From a virus: a DNA stretch of 64,000 nt. Made by a program: the position numbers and the translations under genes. Numbering within the stretch: position 1 is the first letter of the stretch; the number at the start of each line of letters is the position of its first letter. Location of the stretch: positions 41,489-105,488 of IMG/VR virus record IMGVR_UViG_3300044998_000260; one strand, written 5' to 3'. Under the pieces are notes generated by a model. The model did not search any database and was not told the origin of the DNA. It saw only the letters and a program-made list of their open reading frames with translations. Below are positions 1 through 6,829 of this stretch, one piece after another.

Positions 1-155
1 AATTTGGAACGCAATTCTTGATCTATATTCGACGGCATTTTTTTGAGATATAATTTGGTGTATTGAACGGCCGAATTATATTGCGAAACTGTGCGGCAAC
101 TCTTGATTACTTTTACCACTTTTGAATAAATAGAAAGCAGTTCCTTGTAGTACAC
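1..155 (-). CDS. hypothetical protein, partial at the window edge
   Basis: An open frame runs off the left edge of the window for about 51 codons. I chose a GTG start because GGAG lies seven bases upstream; no ATG in this frame is better placed. The peptide is rich in Tyr, Lys and Ser. No domain is recognised, and the C-terminus is not visible. Confidence 0.5.
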   Translation of the reverse strand, partial: MYYKELLSIYSKVVKVIKSCRTVSQYNSAVQYTKLYLKKMPSNIDQELRSK

Positions 156-177
156 ATTGGGTCTCCAAGGGTGCTCA

Positions 178-432
178 TTAATTTATCTGAATAGCACCCC
201 ATTCCACATAATCCGGTAAAAGAATCTCGTGCTTCGCACAAATCTTTCTCACTCGATCAGTTAACTTGTTAATATCTTCCTGCTTAGTATTTTTAAATTG
301 GCCAGGATTACTTGTGACAGCCGCCAAAGCTTGAATACATGCCACTAGTGCAGTGTAATCGTTAAGTTCTACGACGAGATCGTGAATACGTAACTGACAT
401 TCCTTTACTCGATTAGTAATATTAAGTTCCAT
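178..432 (-). CDS. hypothetical protein, 84 aa
   Basis: A small, probably helical protein with no recognised motif. A GAGAGACG sequence lies just upstream of the ATG and can serve as ribosome-binding site. It follows the next upstream gene by about a dozen bases, so the two are probably co-transcribed. Function unknown. Confidence 0.6.
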   Translation of the reverse strand: MELNITNRVKECQLRIHDLVVELNDYTALVACIQALAAVTSNPGQFKNTKQEDINKLTDRVRKICAKHEILLPDYVEWGAIQIN

Positions 433-445
433 AATCGTCTCTCAA

Positions 446-847
446 TTACTTACCTGCAACTTTTACGGCCAACTTCTCCATATACTTCTTAGCAACCGTC
501 CACATTTCGTTGTGCGCTTCTAGCTCAATTACAAGTTGTGATCTTTCCTCGTCGATTTCCTTGATACGTGCTGTAATTTCCTTGATACGATTTTCCGCAC
601 CATCATTTACAGCACGAATAAGGTTAATCTTACTACCCGTTATCTTGGTAGGCATATCTGGTAGTGGATATGCAATCTCCTGAGTGTTATTGCTTCGTTC
701 CGACATAGGAGGAGCATAAACACGATTCAGATTGTCGAGAATACGTTCTGAATCAGGACGATTCACTCGCTTCTTACGCGACAAACCCAATCCAAGCAAA
801 GTAGTCAAGGTGCCTCCAATTATGAATAGTAAGTTTTTCTTTTTCAT
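446..847 (-). CDS. membrane-anchored coiled-coil protein, 133 aa
   Basis: Residues about 5-22 form one hydrophobic segment with small residues (LLFIIGGTLTTLLGLGL) preceded by three lysines, as in an N-terminal membrane anchor. A basic stretch follows, then a proline-rich linker. The last 60 residues are strongly charged (Lys/Glu repeats) and look like a coiled coil. No enzyme motif is visible. The gene starts just downstream of the tmRNA 3' end. Topology is inferred from composition only. Confidence 0.6.
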   Translation of the reverse strand: MKKKNLLFIIGGTLTTLLGLGLSRKKRVNRPDSERILDNLNRVYAPPMSERSNNTQEIAYPLPDMPTKITGSKINLIRAVNDGAENRIKEITARIKEIDEERSQLVIELEAHNEMWTVAKKYMEKLAVKVAGK

Positions 848-855
848 ATGTTAAG

Positions 856-1198
856 TGGACCTGAGGGGGAATCGAACCCCCTGTCCAAAGCATTATACTA
901 AGTGACTCTTCTCCGTGCGCAGTTCGTTGTCTCATTTTTGATTCAATGTATCACACCGAACAAATCTACATTGTCTCTATCCGATTGTCAATCTCGATCT
1001 TATCGGAGTCTGTCAAGATTTACCCCTTATCGTGAGTTTTTCGTTATCAGGGGATTAACGAAAAACTTCTCGGCTATATTAAGCAGCGAGAGCAAGCGCA
1101 GGATTTGCACTTAAAAGTTTGATTCCATTTAACGAGATCGAATCAGTCTCGGCACGCTTCATTCACACTTCTAACCTCTGTCGAAACCTGGCAGGCCC
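856..1198 (-). ncRNA. ssrA: tmRNA (transfer-messenger RNA), tag ANPALALAA
   Basis: The two ends form a tRNA-like acceptor: 5' GGGCCUG pairs with 3' CAGGUCC, followed by discriminator A. The 3' part has a T arm with loop UUCGAUU, and CCA is not encoded. The 5' end carries the tmRNA-like GGUUUCGACAG element. Inside, positions 1108-1079 (minus strand) read GCA AAT CCT GCG CTT GCT CTC GCT GCT TAA, a tag ANPALALAA ending in the ALAA degron type used by ClpXP. Length 343 nt is normal for one-piece bacterial tmRNA. It would rescue stalled ribosomes and tag incomplete proteins. No smpB gene is recognised here, so host SmpB is presumably used. Confidence 0.93.
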
Positions 1199-1209
1199 TT
1201 TGTTGCTTA

Positions 1210-1752
1210 TCAAACTTCAATAAGCAGCTCATCAAGATAATCAAACAGACTATCAATTACAACAACCTGATCTGTGTCAAACTTGTGATAATTTGACTGC
1301 ATTGCCAACTTGAAATCGTCGTGTTCCTTTCTATACATATCCACCAAACGACCACCTGATTCCACATTGGCAATGCGATCAGCCACCTTCACCAACACCG
1401 CTTTGTAGTTCTGGGCAATACGCGGATACGCCTGCGCATGTCGCCACTTGCGATTGCCGCCCTTCGGTTCAGTGACCGCCGCCACAATGTCAGCAATTTC
1501 ACGACCGAAGAAAGTAATTAAATCTTCGTATTCGGCATCAGTATCTTCAAGAACATCGTGCAGCCATGCGGCGACACGAAGATCTTCATCAAAAATACCA
1601 AATCGAAGTAACACACTTTCTACTGCCTGTAAGTGTAGAGCATACGGAAACTCGTCACCATACTTCTGCTCACCGTGGGCACGGACGGCAAATCGCTTTG
1701 CGCGGTATACCTTGTCTACGGCTTCGCGAGCCACAATGTTTACATCGGTCAT
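1210..1752 (-). CDS. HD-domain (p)ppGpp hydrolase-like protein, 180 aa
   Basis: The layout matches the hydrolase half of RelA/SpoT and small MESH1-type alarmone hydrolases: a His in FAVRAHGEQ, a conserved HLQAV, the metal-binding HD pair in AAWLHDVLED, and a C-terminal Asp in VKVADRIANVE. No synthetase domain follows, and 180 residues is typical of stand-alone hydrolases. It would remove the 3' pyrophosphate of ppGpp in a Mn-dependent reaction. The start at MTDV has AGGAG at good distance, and a TTGACT-N17-TATATT promoter lies just upstream. It probably lowers host stringent-response signalling during infection; that role is inferred. Confidence 0.8.
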   Translation of the reverse strand: MTDVNIVAREAVDKVYRAKRFAVRAHGEQKYGDEFPYALHLQAVESVLLRFGIFDEDLRVAAWLHDVLEDTDAEYEDLITFFGREIADIVAAVTEPKGGNRKWRHAQAYPRIAQNYKAVLVKVADRIANVESGGRLVDMYRKEHDDFKLAMQSNYHKFDTDQVVVIDSLFDYLDELLIEV

Positions 1753-1776
1753 ATTATCTCCTAGATGCTTTGTTCT

Positions 1777-1805
1777 AATATACCACACCTAGGTCTCAAA
1801 GTCAA
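1777..1805 (-). promoter_or_regulatory. sigma70-like promoter of the HD-domain gene
   Basis: Minus-strand -35 TTGACT (1800-1805), 17-bp spacer, -10 TATATT (1777-1782), 25 bp upstream of the start codon. Confidence 0.75.
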
Positions 1806-1828
1806 GTAACAATTGTAACAGGTTTGTA

Positions 1829-2233
1829 TCAGTCGGTTACAATAATTTGACGCTCTAAAAGCTCCTCAATCGCTTCCCGAATCTGCTTTCTAGTACGATT
1901 TGTAGGATATCGCATTTTTCTTTCAATCGTCCATACAGATTCGCACACTTCGTCTTCGGTCATGAATCTTGTAGACGACACAGATCGAATAATATCACCG
2001 TATTTACGACTTACATCCCGCATAATCGAACCACCAAAAATAGGCTTAACGATACCAGAATCAGAATACAAATTGAGTTTATAACGAACTGGTGTATCTA
2101 CTACAGTTACGGACTTTTGTGGTTCCGACTTGGGCTCCGGCGCAATCTCCGGCTTCTTTTCCACAGCCTTCGTGGGTTCCGTCTTGACCGATTCTACGGT
2201 CGGAGTAACATTTTTTTCAGTAACATCAGACAT
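1829..2233 (-). CDS. hypothetical protein with disordered N-terminus, 134 aa
   Basis: The first 55 residues are dominated by Pro, Lys, Glu, Val and Thr and are probably disordered. The C-terminal 70 residues look folded and end with a basic helix and a helix-rich segment (RKQIREAIEELLERQIIV) that could be a small winged helix. GGGGATAATATT precedes the chosen ATG. No family is recognised. Confidence 0.55.
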   Translation of the reverse strand: MSDVTEKNVTPTVESVKTEPTKAVEKKPEIAPEPKSEPQKSVTVVDTPVRYKLNLYSDSGIVKPIFGGSIMRDVSRKYGDIIRSVSSTRFMTEDEVCESVWTIERKMRYPTNRTRKQIREAIEELLERQIIVTD

Positions 2234-2328
2234 AATATTATCCCCAAAAATGGGCAAAGAAAGGTCTACTATTGTAAATATCAATCAGATTGAAATAAAT
2301 CAATGAACACTATTCATCATTTATTTTT

Positions 2329-2988
2329 TTACACAAGAATCATTTCGAATTCGTCGAGGATTCTGCACTTTCCATCAATAACACTTCTGTGCATATGTCC
2401 ACAATACATCTGCGGATTACCCAAACTATCCCAAATATTCTGGACAATATCAGCATTATGATCGCGCCAATCCATAGGCACACCAAAAAATTGAAGAGCA
2501 TCCTTACTGAAATTGCCTTGAATAACATTCTGTGGCGGAACATGCGTAATTAGCATGTCCACCTTATTGTTGTTTTGGCCAAGCTCCAAAAGCAATCGGT
2601 CCACATCCTGTTGGCGGATGTTTTCTTTATCGCTCCAATGCATACCATATATGAGTCTAATATTCTTGTCAATCGAGGCGGCACCGCCCATAAAGGCAAT
2701 CGTGCGTCCATCAATCGTTAATACACGTCCTCGCGGTACAAAAAAACAGTTATTATGAATATCGACCAAATCATCGGCATCAAGAAAAAGAGCATGTTGC
2801 TCATGATTACCATCAATCCAATAGACCGGCAACGGCAACTTGTATTGAAACAAACGATTTATCACTCCATCGTAATATCCAAAGTCACCGACTTGAATGA
2901 GTGCGTTAGCGCCGGCTTCGTGCGCCTTAACTGCACGATCTTCCAACACTTCAAACGCGCCGTGAATGTCACCGAGAATTGCAATCAT
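2329..2988 (-). CDS. calcineurin-like metallophosphoesterase, 219 aa
   Basis: All hallmark motifs of the superfamily are present in order: GDIHG (residues 6-10), GDFG (about 33), GNHE (about 59), a HVPP segment (about 150) and GHMH (about 197). These residues bind the two catalytic metals. Such enzymes hydrolyse phosphomono- or phosphodiesters, including nucleotides and dinucleoside polyphosphates; the substrate here cannot be read from sequence. Size and motif spacing fit the small cytosolic type. A TTGATT-N17-TATATT promoter lies 30 bp upstream, so it is probably expressed independently of the tRNA island above. Confidence 0.85.
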   Translation of the reverse strand: MIAILGDIHGAFEVLEDRAVKAHEAGANALIQVGDFGYYDGVINRLFQYKLPLPVYWIDGNHEQHALFLDADDLVDIHNNCFFVPRGRVLTIDGRTIAFMGGAASIDKNIRLIYGMHWSDKENIRQQDVDRLLLELGQNNNKVDMLITHVPPQNVIQGNFSKDALQFFGVPMDWRDHNADIVQNIWDSLGNPQMYCGHMHRSVIDGKCRILDEFEMILV

Positions 2989-3017
2989 AAAAATGACCTA
3001 GTTGGGGATGACTTTGA

Positions 3018-3046
3018 AATATACCTACTAGAAAAGAAAAAATCAA
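3018..3046 (-). promoter_or_regulatory. promoter of the phosphoesterase gene
   Basis: -35 TTGATT (3041-3046), 17-bp spacer, -10 TATATT (3018-3023), minus strand. Confidence 0.7.
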
Positions 3047-3092
3047 GGGTATTTGCCTTGACTTTTTCGGTATTACTAATTTGTTACATTAG

Positions 3093-3179
3093 CGGAAGAC
3101 ACGGGACTCGAACCCGCAACTCCCTTGTGGGGAGCACCTCGTTTCCAGCGAGGCTCCTAATCCAATTCGGATATCTTCC
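3093..3179 (-). tRNA. tRNA-Ser(GGA)
   Basis: Class II tRNA with acceptor GGAAGAU/GUCUUCC, long variable arm, T loop UUCGAGU and discriminator G, all serine features. The anticodon stem CGAGG is perfectly paired and the loop carries GGA. Confidence 0.9.
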
Positions 3180-3304
3180 AAACGGGCCGACCTATACCAC
3201 CTTCATCGAGAAGGTTTCTCTTGGCAAACGGTCCTAATTTACCCGGCAAGGTTATATTAAGCGTAACGGAAGACCAAGATTCGACCCAAGGTGACTATAA
3301 ATAG

Positions 3305-3616
3305 TTAGACTGACTTGATTGCTTCAAGTTCTTCTTGTGCTTTTCGCAAATCTTCTTCTTTTTGCAAAAGCGAGGCCACCAAGAAAATACATCCCACAGC
3401 AACATCCATTGCTTCAGAGGCGACTTCTACGGGATCATTACTACGAACTGCCTCTAAAAGTTCGTGATATTCTTCTGCAATAATACCAAGTCCTTCGTGG
3501 TTGCTAACAAATGCTCCTTTACCCTTCTGTTCAATACGGCCCCCCACGGCACGTACCATTTCTTCAAGAGTGCGATTCAAAATTTCATCAGTAACTTGCG
3601 GACGTATAAATGACAT
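3305..3616 (-). CDS. MazG-like nucleotide pyrophosphohydrolase domain protein, 103 aa
   Basis: Residues about 45-80 carry the EExxE...ExxD pattern of all-alpha NTP pyrophosphohydrolases (IAEEYHELLEAV, then ASEAMDVAVG), where the acidic residues bind Mg. The family cleaves (d)NTPs or related nucleotides to monophosphate and pyrophosphate. The protein is short, and the N-terminal helix could serve in dimerisation. Phage MazG proteins have been linked to nucleotide pools and alarmone levels. Substrate here is unknown. Confidence 0.7.
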   Translation of the reverse strand: MSFIRPQVTDEILNRTLEEMVRAVGGRIEQKGKGAFVSNHEGLGIIAEEYHELLEAVRSNDPVEVASEAMDVAVGCIFLVASLLQKEEDLRKAQEELEAIKSV

Positions 3617-3640
3617 ATATCCTCTTTGTGGAGTCCATGA

Positions 3641-4714
3641 TTAAGAATAATACAAACGTGGCAAATTGTCAAGCCATATATGTTCACTTCTACGAACATA
3701 TTTCTTGAGAGCCTTTCTTTGACACTCAAGCCATATAAAATGACGGTCATAGAATAGAACTCGCTTCATTGCTCGAACAATACTCTTAGTATCGGTAGTC
3801 TTGGCCGTGAAAAATTTCGGCATCCAATCCACTTCGGTAGATGTTACAATCGGTATATCGCGATTGACAAAATCCGCAGAAACAATATTGAATGTTTCCG
3901 AGAAACTCACTTGTAAACCAAGATCCATCTGATCAACCAATGCAATAAACTCATCACGATCAAGCCAATCGTGTTCTACGAGTTCATGCTTGCCGGCCAC
4001 ACCAGCAAATAATGCTCGCAAATTTTTCAGTACGACTTCACCGCGCTGTTCAATTCTACCCGCATTGATATGAAATCGGAGCTTCAATCCTTTTTGATCC
4101 GCAAATTGAATAGCCGCTGCTGCCTGTGTCAGATGATTTTTCATTGGACGAATTGCGCCAAAGCATCCAATGTCAATCGTTTCGCCTTTATCCCAGAATA
4201 ATTCGGCCGGCGTTGTTCGATCACCTACTGGATAGTAGTTTGGCAAGAACACCAATTTATGTGCCAAATTCCCATCAGTCGTGCTCTTGAAATAATTTAT
4301 TAAATCGCGATGAGTGAAATCTGAGTTTGCAGATACGAACACATTATCTTTTCGAACATAGGCATTGATCCACTCCATTGCAATACCTTCATTTGTTAAA
4401 AATGAAAGATCACTATGTAAACGAATTATCCATTTGACATTGGGATGTAATCTTCGTAATACATCAAATTTCTCAGGTACCACCCAAAGAGCTTCGATGA
4501 TAACGATATCGGGTTTGTATGCGGTTACTTCACGATCAATAGAATTATTATCTACTACTTGAACAAGCTTTGATTCATATCCGTTCTTCAACAACATTTC
4601 ATGTACAAATGTTGCAGAATTGAACAGACCGGCACTCTTTAGAAGACGATCCCCGCTGTCAGGTCCGTACTGATGACGAAACTTTAGAATGAATAGAACT
4701 CGCGGCGTTTTCAT
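3641..4714 (-). CDS. GT4-type glycosyltransferase, 357 aa
   Basis: The protein has the two-lobe look of GT-B enzymes. The N-terminal half contains an alternating hydrophobic/charged Rossmann pattern. The C-terminal lobe begins near IGCFGAIRPMKNHLTQ, the loop where GT4 enzymes contact the nucleotide sugar, and ends with the helix-rich tail typical of GT4. I chose the start at MKTPRVLF because GAGAAG lies upstream. It probably transfers a sugar onto phage DNA, a virion protein or host glycan; acceptor and donor are unknown. Two other glycosylation-related genes lie at 28.9-30.1 kb. Confidence 0.65.
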   Translation of the reverse strand: MKTPRVLFILKFRHQYGPDSGDRLLKSAGLFNSATFVHEMLLKNGYESKLVQVVDNNSIDREVTAYKPDIVIIEALWVVPEKFDVLRRLHPNVKWIIRLHSDLSFLTNEGIAMEWINAYVRKDNVFVSANSDFTHRDLINYFKSTTDGNLAHKLVFLPNYYPVGDRTTPAELFWDKGETIDIGCFGAIRPMKNHLTQAAAAIQFADQKGLKLRFHINAGRIEQRGEVVLKNLRALFAGVAGKHELVEHDWLDRDEFIALVDQMDLGLQVSFSETFNIVSADFVNRDIPIVTSTEVDWMPKFFTAKTTDTKSIVRAMKRVLFYDRHFIWLECQRKALKKYVRRSEHIWLDNLPRLYYS

Positions 4715-4827
4715 GGATACTTCTCGGCAAAGGTGAAATAACAACTATAAATAGTCAAGTCAATTTACGATGTGTGTGATTTTTATCGCGGTTCTTCTCT
4801 GAACTGTATGATAATACTTCCTAATAG

Positions 4828-4899
4828 TACCCTCGTTGGGATTTGAACCCAATCTTCATGTTTAGGAAACGAGCGTGCTGTCCATTACACCACGAAGGC
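4828..4899 (-). tRNA. tRNA-Arg(CCT), imperfect anticodon stem
   Basis: Acceptor GCCUUCG/CGAGGGU and T arm are good. The loop UUCCUAA gives anticodon CCU (codon AGG). Two of five anticodon-stem pairs are mismatched, so it may be a decaying copy. Confidence 0.65.
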
Positions 4900-4901
4900 A
4901 T

Positions 4902-5111
4902 CTACGTGTCACGCATATTCATATCAAGCGTATAATTACGACTTATGGTAATTTGATTTGAGTCGTAATGGTTAATCTTTCCGGTTTCAAGATTAGCAAT
5001 CAACCAATGTGTGTTTTCATGCGGACCATAATCAATAATGAATAAGGCCTGCCCCATACCATGTGGTGTGTTTACCCATAAAACTTGTTGTATTTCGTGA
5101 ATGGTGGTCAT
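4902..5111 (-). CDS. hypothetical protein ending in TAG, 69 aa
   Basis: A short soluble protein of unknown family. Its ATG overlaps the TGA of the upstream amber-containing gene (ATGA), so translation is probably coupled. It ends in TAG, and the same frame stays open through the neighbouring tRNA-Arg to a further TAG, so amber read-through would add about 25 residues. No ribosome-binding site of its own is visible. Confidence 0.5.
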   Translation of the reverse strand: MTTIHEIQQVLWVNTPHGMGQALFIIDYGPHENTHWLIANLETGKINHYDSNQITISRNYTLDMNMRDT

Positions 5112-5341
5112 GTAATATACGCGACAAGTTTATCATCTTTGGTCTTTAACTCTAAATGACCTTTGAAACGAATGCTGGCCTTGGTATGTGGATTGTCCGG
5201 TGTTTCTTTGGTAGAAAATCCTCGTTCTGACTCAAAGTGCCAAATGTAATGTGTTTGACCCTTGTGCTTGATGATCCACGGTGGAATGTTCTATGGATCG
5301 GCGTTATGGGCTTTGTTATAGTGAAAGATAATGGTATCCAT
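5108..5341 (-). CDS. small protein with in-frame TAG at codon 17, 77 aa if read through
   Basis: From ATG (5339-5341, preceded by GAGG at good spacing) the frame reads 16 codons, then TAG at 5291-5293, then 60 codons to TGA. The part after the TAG looks like normal protein (TrpHisPheGluSerGluArg) and begins without another start, so both halves appear to be one gene. A tRNA with anticodon CUA lies about 400 bp away on the same strand. Either TAG is decoded as an amino acid or the gene carries a nonsense mutation. It overlaps the next gene by ATGA. Function unknown. Confidence 0.55.
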
Positions 5342-5505
5342 ACATATTCCTCAATTTATAGTTGATATAATAAACGCCGTTAAGACAGGCCGTTGTTGAC
5401 CCGCCTCAACGGCGTTGATGTTTGTCCATGTCCGCCTCAAGCCCACAGAGGTGATTCTAGTTCATAAATTCTTCTTCAATTGGATTGCATATATCCTTGT
5501 TTAAG
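5342..5505 (-). promoter_or_regulatory. leader with long inverted repeat
   Basis: The 5370-5420 segment holds AACGCCGTT and its complement AACGGCGTT about 26 bp apart, able to close a hairpin in the leader of the amber gene. No clear promoter was seen. Confidence 0.35.
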
Positions 5506-5589
5506 CGGAAGCAGAGGGATTCGAACCCCCAAAACCTTTCGGTTCGACACTTTTCAAGAGTGCTTAACACGCCAATTGTTCGTGCTTCC
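5506..5589 (-). tRNA. tRNA-Ser(TGA)
   Basis: Class II tRNA, acceptor GGAAGCA/UGCUUCC, discriminator G, long variable arm. Loop carries UGA, reading UCA. Confidence 0.88.
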
Positions 5590-5641
5590 ATTATTCATTA
5601 TAACTTATACTTATCGTATTTTGTAGAAGTTAATTTTGCAG

Positions 5642-5714
5642 TGCTCACGGAAGGGATCGAACCTTCTATCTCTGCTATGTCAAAGCAGCGTGTTAGCCGG
5701 TACACCACGCGAGC
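5642..5714 (-). tRNA. tRNA-Val(GAC)
   Basis: Acceptor GCUCGCG/CGUGAGC, discriminator A, perfectly paired anticodon stem CUGCU/AGCAG, anticodon GAC. Confidence 0.88.
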
Positions 5715-5718
5715 AATA

Positions 5719-5791
5719 TGCCCATAGCGGGACTTGAACCCGCATCAACCGTTTTAGAGACGGTTGCTCTATGCCTTTGAGCTATATGGAC
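5719..5791 (-). tRNA. amber-reading tRNA, anticodon CTA
   Basis: A fully canonical cloverleaf: acceptor GUCCAUA/UAUGGGC, D stem GCUC/GAGC, anticodon stem ACCGU/ACGGU, loop CUCUAAA, T arm GCGGG/CCCGC with loop UUCAAGU, discriminator A. Positions 34-36 are CUA, so it should read UAG. It sits between ordinary tRNA genes and shows no sign of decay. The amino acid it carries cannot be assigned from sequence alone. Confidence 0.9.
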
Positions 5792-5794
5792 TGG

Positions 5795-5866
5795 AGGTAC
5801 GAGGTGGATTTCAACCACCGCCTTCAGTTTTGCAAGCTGATGTCTTGAGCACTTGACTATCGTACC
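5795..5866 (-). tRNA. tRNA-Cys(GCA)
   Basis: Acceptor GGUACGA/UCGUACC, discriminator U as expected for Cys, loop with GCA. Confidence 0.9.
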
Positions 5867-5872
5867 ATTTGG

Positions 5873-5946
5873 TGGCAGACACGGGAGTCGAACCCGCTAT
5901 CTCATTGGTTATGAGACAAAATGGTTTTCCGTTCCACTCACCTGCA
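5873..5946 (-). tRNA. tRNA-Met-like (CAT), poorly paired
   Basis: T arm and acceptor are clear except a U1-C72 mismatch, and CCA appears encoded just beyond the discriminator (5870-5872). The region holds the Met-like string CUCAUAA, but with it as loop only three of five anticodon-stem pairs form. An alternative perfect stem would put UAACCAA in the loop. Either a diverged Met tRNA or a pseudogene. Confidence 0.5.
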
Positions 5947-5956
5947 ATTTTTCTAG

Positions 5957-6030
5957 TGGCGGGAGGAGGATTTGAACCTCCGACCTCGACGTTATGAGCG
6001 TCGCGAGCTACCAGGCTGCTCTATCCCGCA
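5957..6030 (-). tRNA. initiator tRNA-fMet(CAT)
   Basis: Has the initiator signature: unpaired position 1-72 (U-C), the D-arm sequence GAGCAGCCUGGUAGCUCG almost as in Escherichia coli tRNA-fMet, and loop CUCAUAA. Discriminator A. Confidence 0.92.
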
Positions 6031-6031
6031 G

Positions 6032-6104
6032 TTGCTCTTCCAGGGATCGAACCTGGACTTTCCTGTTTCAGAGACAGGCGTGTTGCCTATTACACCAAAG
6101 AGCA
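6032..6104 (-). tRNA. tRNA-Gln(CTG), copy 1
   Basis: Acceptor UGCUCUU/AAGAGCA (U1-A72, as in Gln), anticodon stem CCUGU/ACAGG, anticodon CUG. Confidence 0.88.
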
Positions 6105-6110
6105 ATAAAA

Positions 6111-6311
6111 ATGAATGTTCCGTAGCCGCAGTTCTGTTCTATCCTATCATTTATCTAAGCACCAACCCGCAGTTCTCTAGGGTCAAGCAATCTGCTGTTT
6201 GGCTTGCTGCGTTGCTGTGGTCTACGCGATGGTATTACCATCTTCCACATCCCCATTGCAGCTGCGAACTTCCTCCAGGTGTCACCACCCAGCGATAGGT
6301 CGAACATTCAT
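6111..6311 (-). ncRNA. rnpB: miniature RNase P RNA
   Basis: About 200 nt with the bacterial RNase P RNA core in order. P1 is formed by the ends (AUGAAUGUUC/GAACAUUCAU). P2 is CCUAUC/GAUAGG. P3 is a GGUG-GUGA-CACC hairpin. Then come CR I-like GGAGGAAGUUCGCAG, P5 GCUGC/GCAGC, P7 UGUGG/CCACA, the CR IV-like AGCAAGCCAAACAG, UAGAUAAAUGAUAGG, and CR V-like ACAGAACUGCGGCUA. P4 pairs UCGCAG with CUGCGG. These parallel GAGGAAAGUC, GAGCAAGGCCAAAUAG, UAGAUGAAUGA and ACAGAACCCGGCUUA of E. coli M1 RNA, with compensating changes in P2, P4 and P5. The specificity domain is reduced to one hairpin. It would cleave 5' leaders of the adjacent tRNAs with a protein subunit from the host. Confidence 0.88.
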
Positions 6312-6329
6312 TAATATGTTTTACTATAG

Positions 6330-6402
6330 TCGGGATGGAGGGACTCGAACCCCCGATTTCTTGCTCCCAAAGCAAGTGCCATAGCCACTAGGCGACATCC
6401 CG
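6330..6402 (-). tRNA. tRNA-Pro(TGG), copy 1
   Basis: Acceptor CGGGAUG/CAUCCCG with C1-G72 typical of Pro, anticodon stem CUUGC/GCAAG, anticodon UGG. Confidence 0.88.
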
Positions 6403-6412
6403 ATAAAAAGAA

Positions 6413-6741
6413 ACGGACTGAGATTACATCCGTTTATGATTACCCGTTTGTTGGATTATTCCAACCCGTGTCCCCACGGGCCGTTCCCAACTTATCCACA
6501 CCCTCATGGGCGTCGGCAATCAGAGCGACCTTTTTTAAGGTGTGGCATTTCACCTGTCGTCTGGCGCTACTCAACCTTTTCTCTACCACCGAGCTTGCGG
6601 CCCGTTCAACTCCGCTAAGAGTTTATGTGCGAGTCTGGATTGATGAATCTCCGTCTTGGGAACATCGACTCAGCCACATTCGTTACCGTGTGGCATTACG
6701 CTCTTTTTCGCGTTCAGACCGAGGAAGTCTTTCCATTTTTG
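6413..6741 (-). ncRNA. large structured RNA of unknown family (RNA A)
   Basis: About 330 nt between tRNA genes with no sensible gene on the minus strand. Strong local helices are visible: CCCGUG-GGGA-CACGGG with a GNRA-type loop, UUGGA-AUAA-UCCAA, ACGC/GCGU, CCACA/UGUGG, and an AACGGA/UCCGUU hairpin at the 3' end. I recognise no tmRNA, 6S, SRP or RNase P motif. It might belong to the large phage RNAs found near tRNA clusters (ROOL, GOLLD), but I cannot match it to either. Confidence 0.55.
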
Positions 6742-6742
6742 G

Positions 6743-6814
6743 GTTCAATAGTGGGATTCGCACCCACAACCGATTCTTTAGCATAGAATTGCTCAACTAT
6801 TGAGCTATATTGAA
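6743..6814 (-). tRNA. class I tRNA with Ser-type anticodon GCT
   Basis: A complete cloverleaf with perfect acceptor (UUCAAUA/UAUUGAA), D and anticodon stems, but only five bases in the variable region. Bacterial tRNA-Ser needs a long variable arm. Position 32 is A and the discriminator is C, both unusual. A normal class II tRNA-Ser(GCT) exists at 17152-17240, so the charged amino acid here is uncertain. Confidence 0.7.
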
Positions 6815-6829
6815 ACCTTGAGCGAAGTG

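Noticed and set aside
3230-3300. tRNA-like T arm (CCAAGATTCGACCC) downstream of tRNA-Ser
   Set aside because: No acceptor, D or anticodon arm can be formed; at most a very old remnant.
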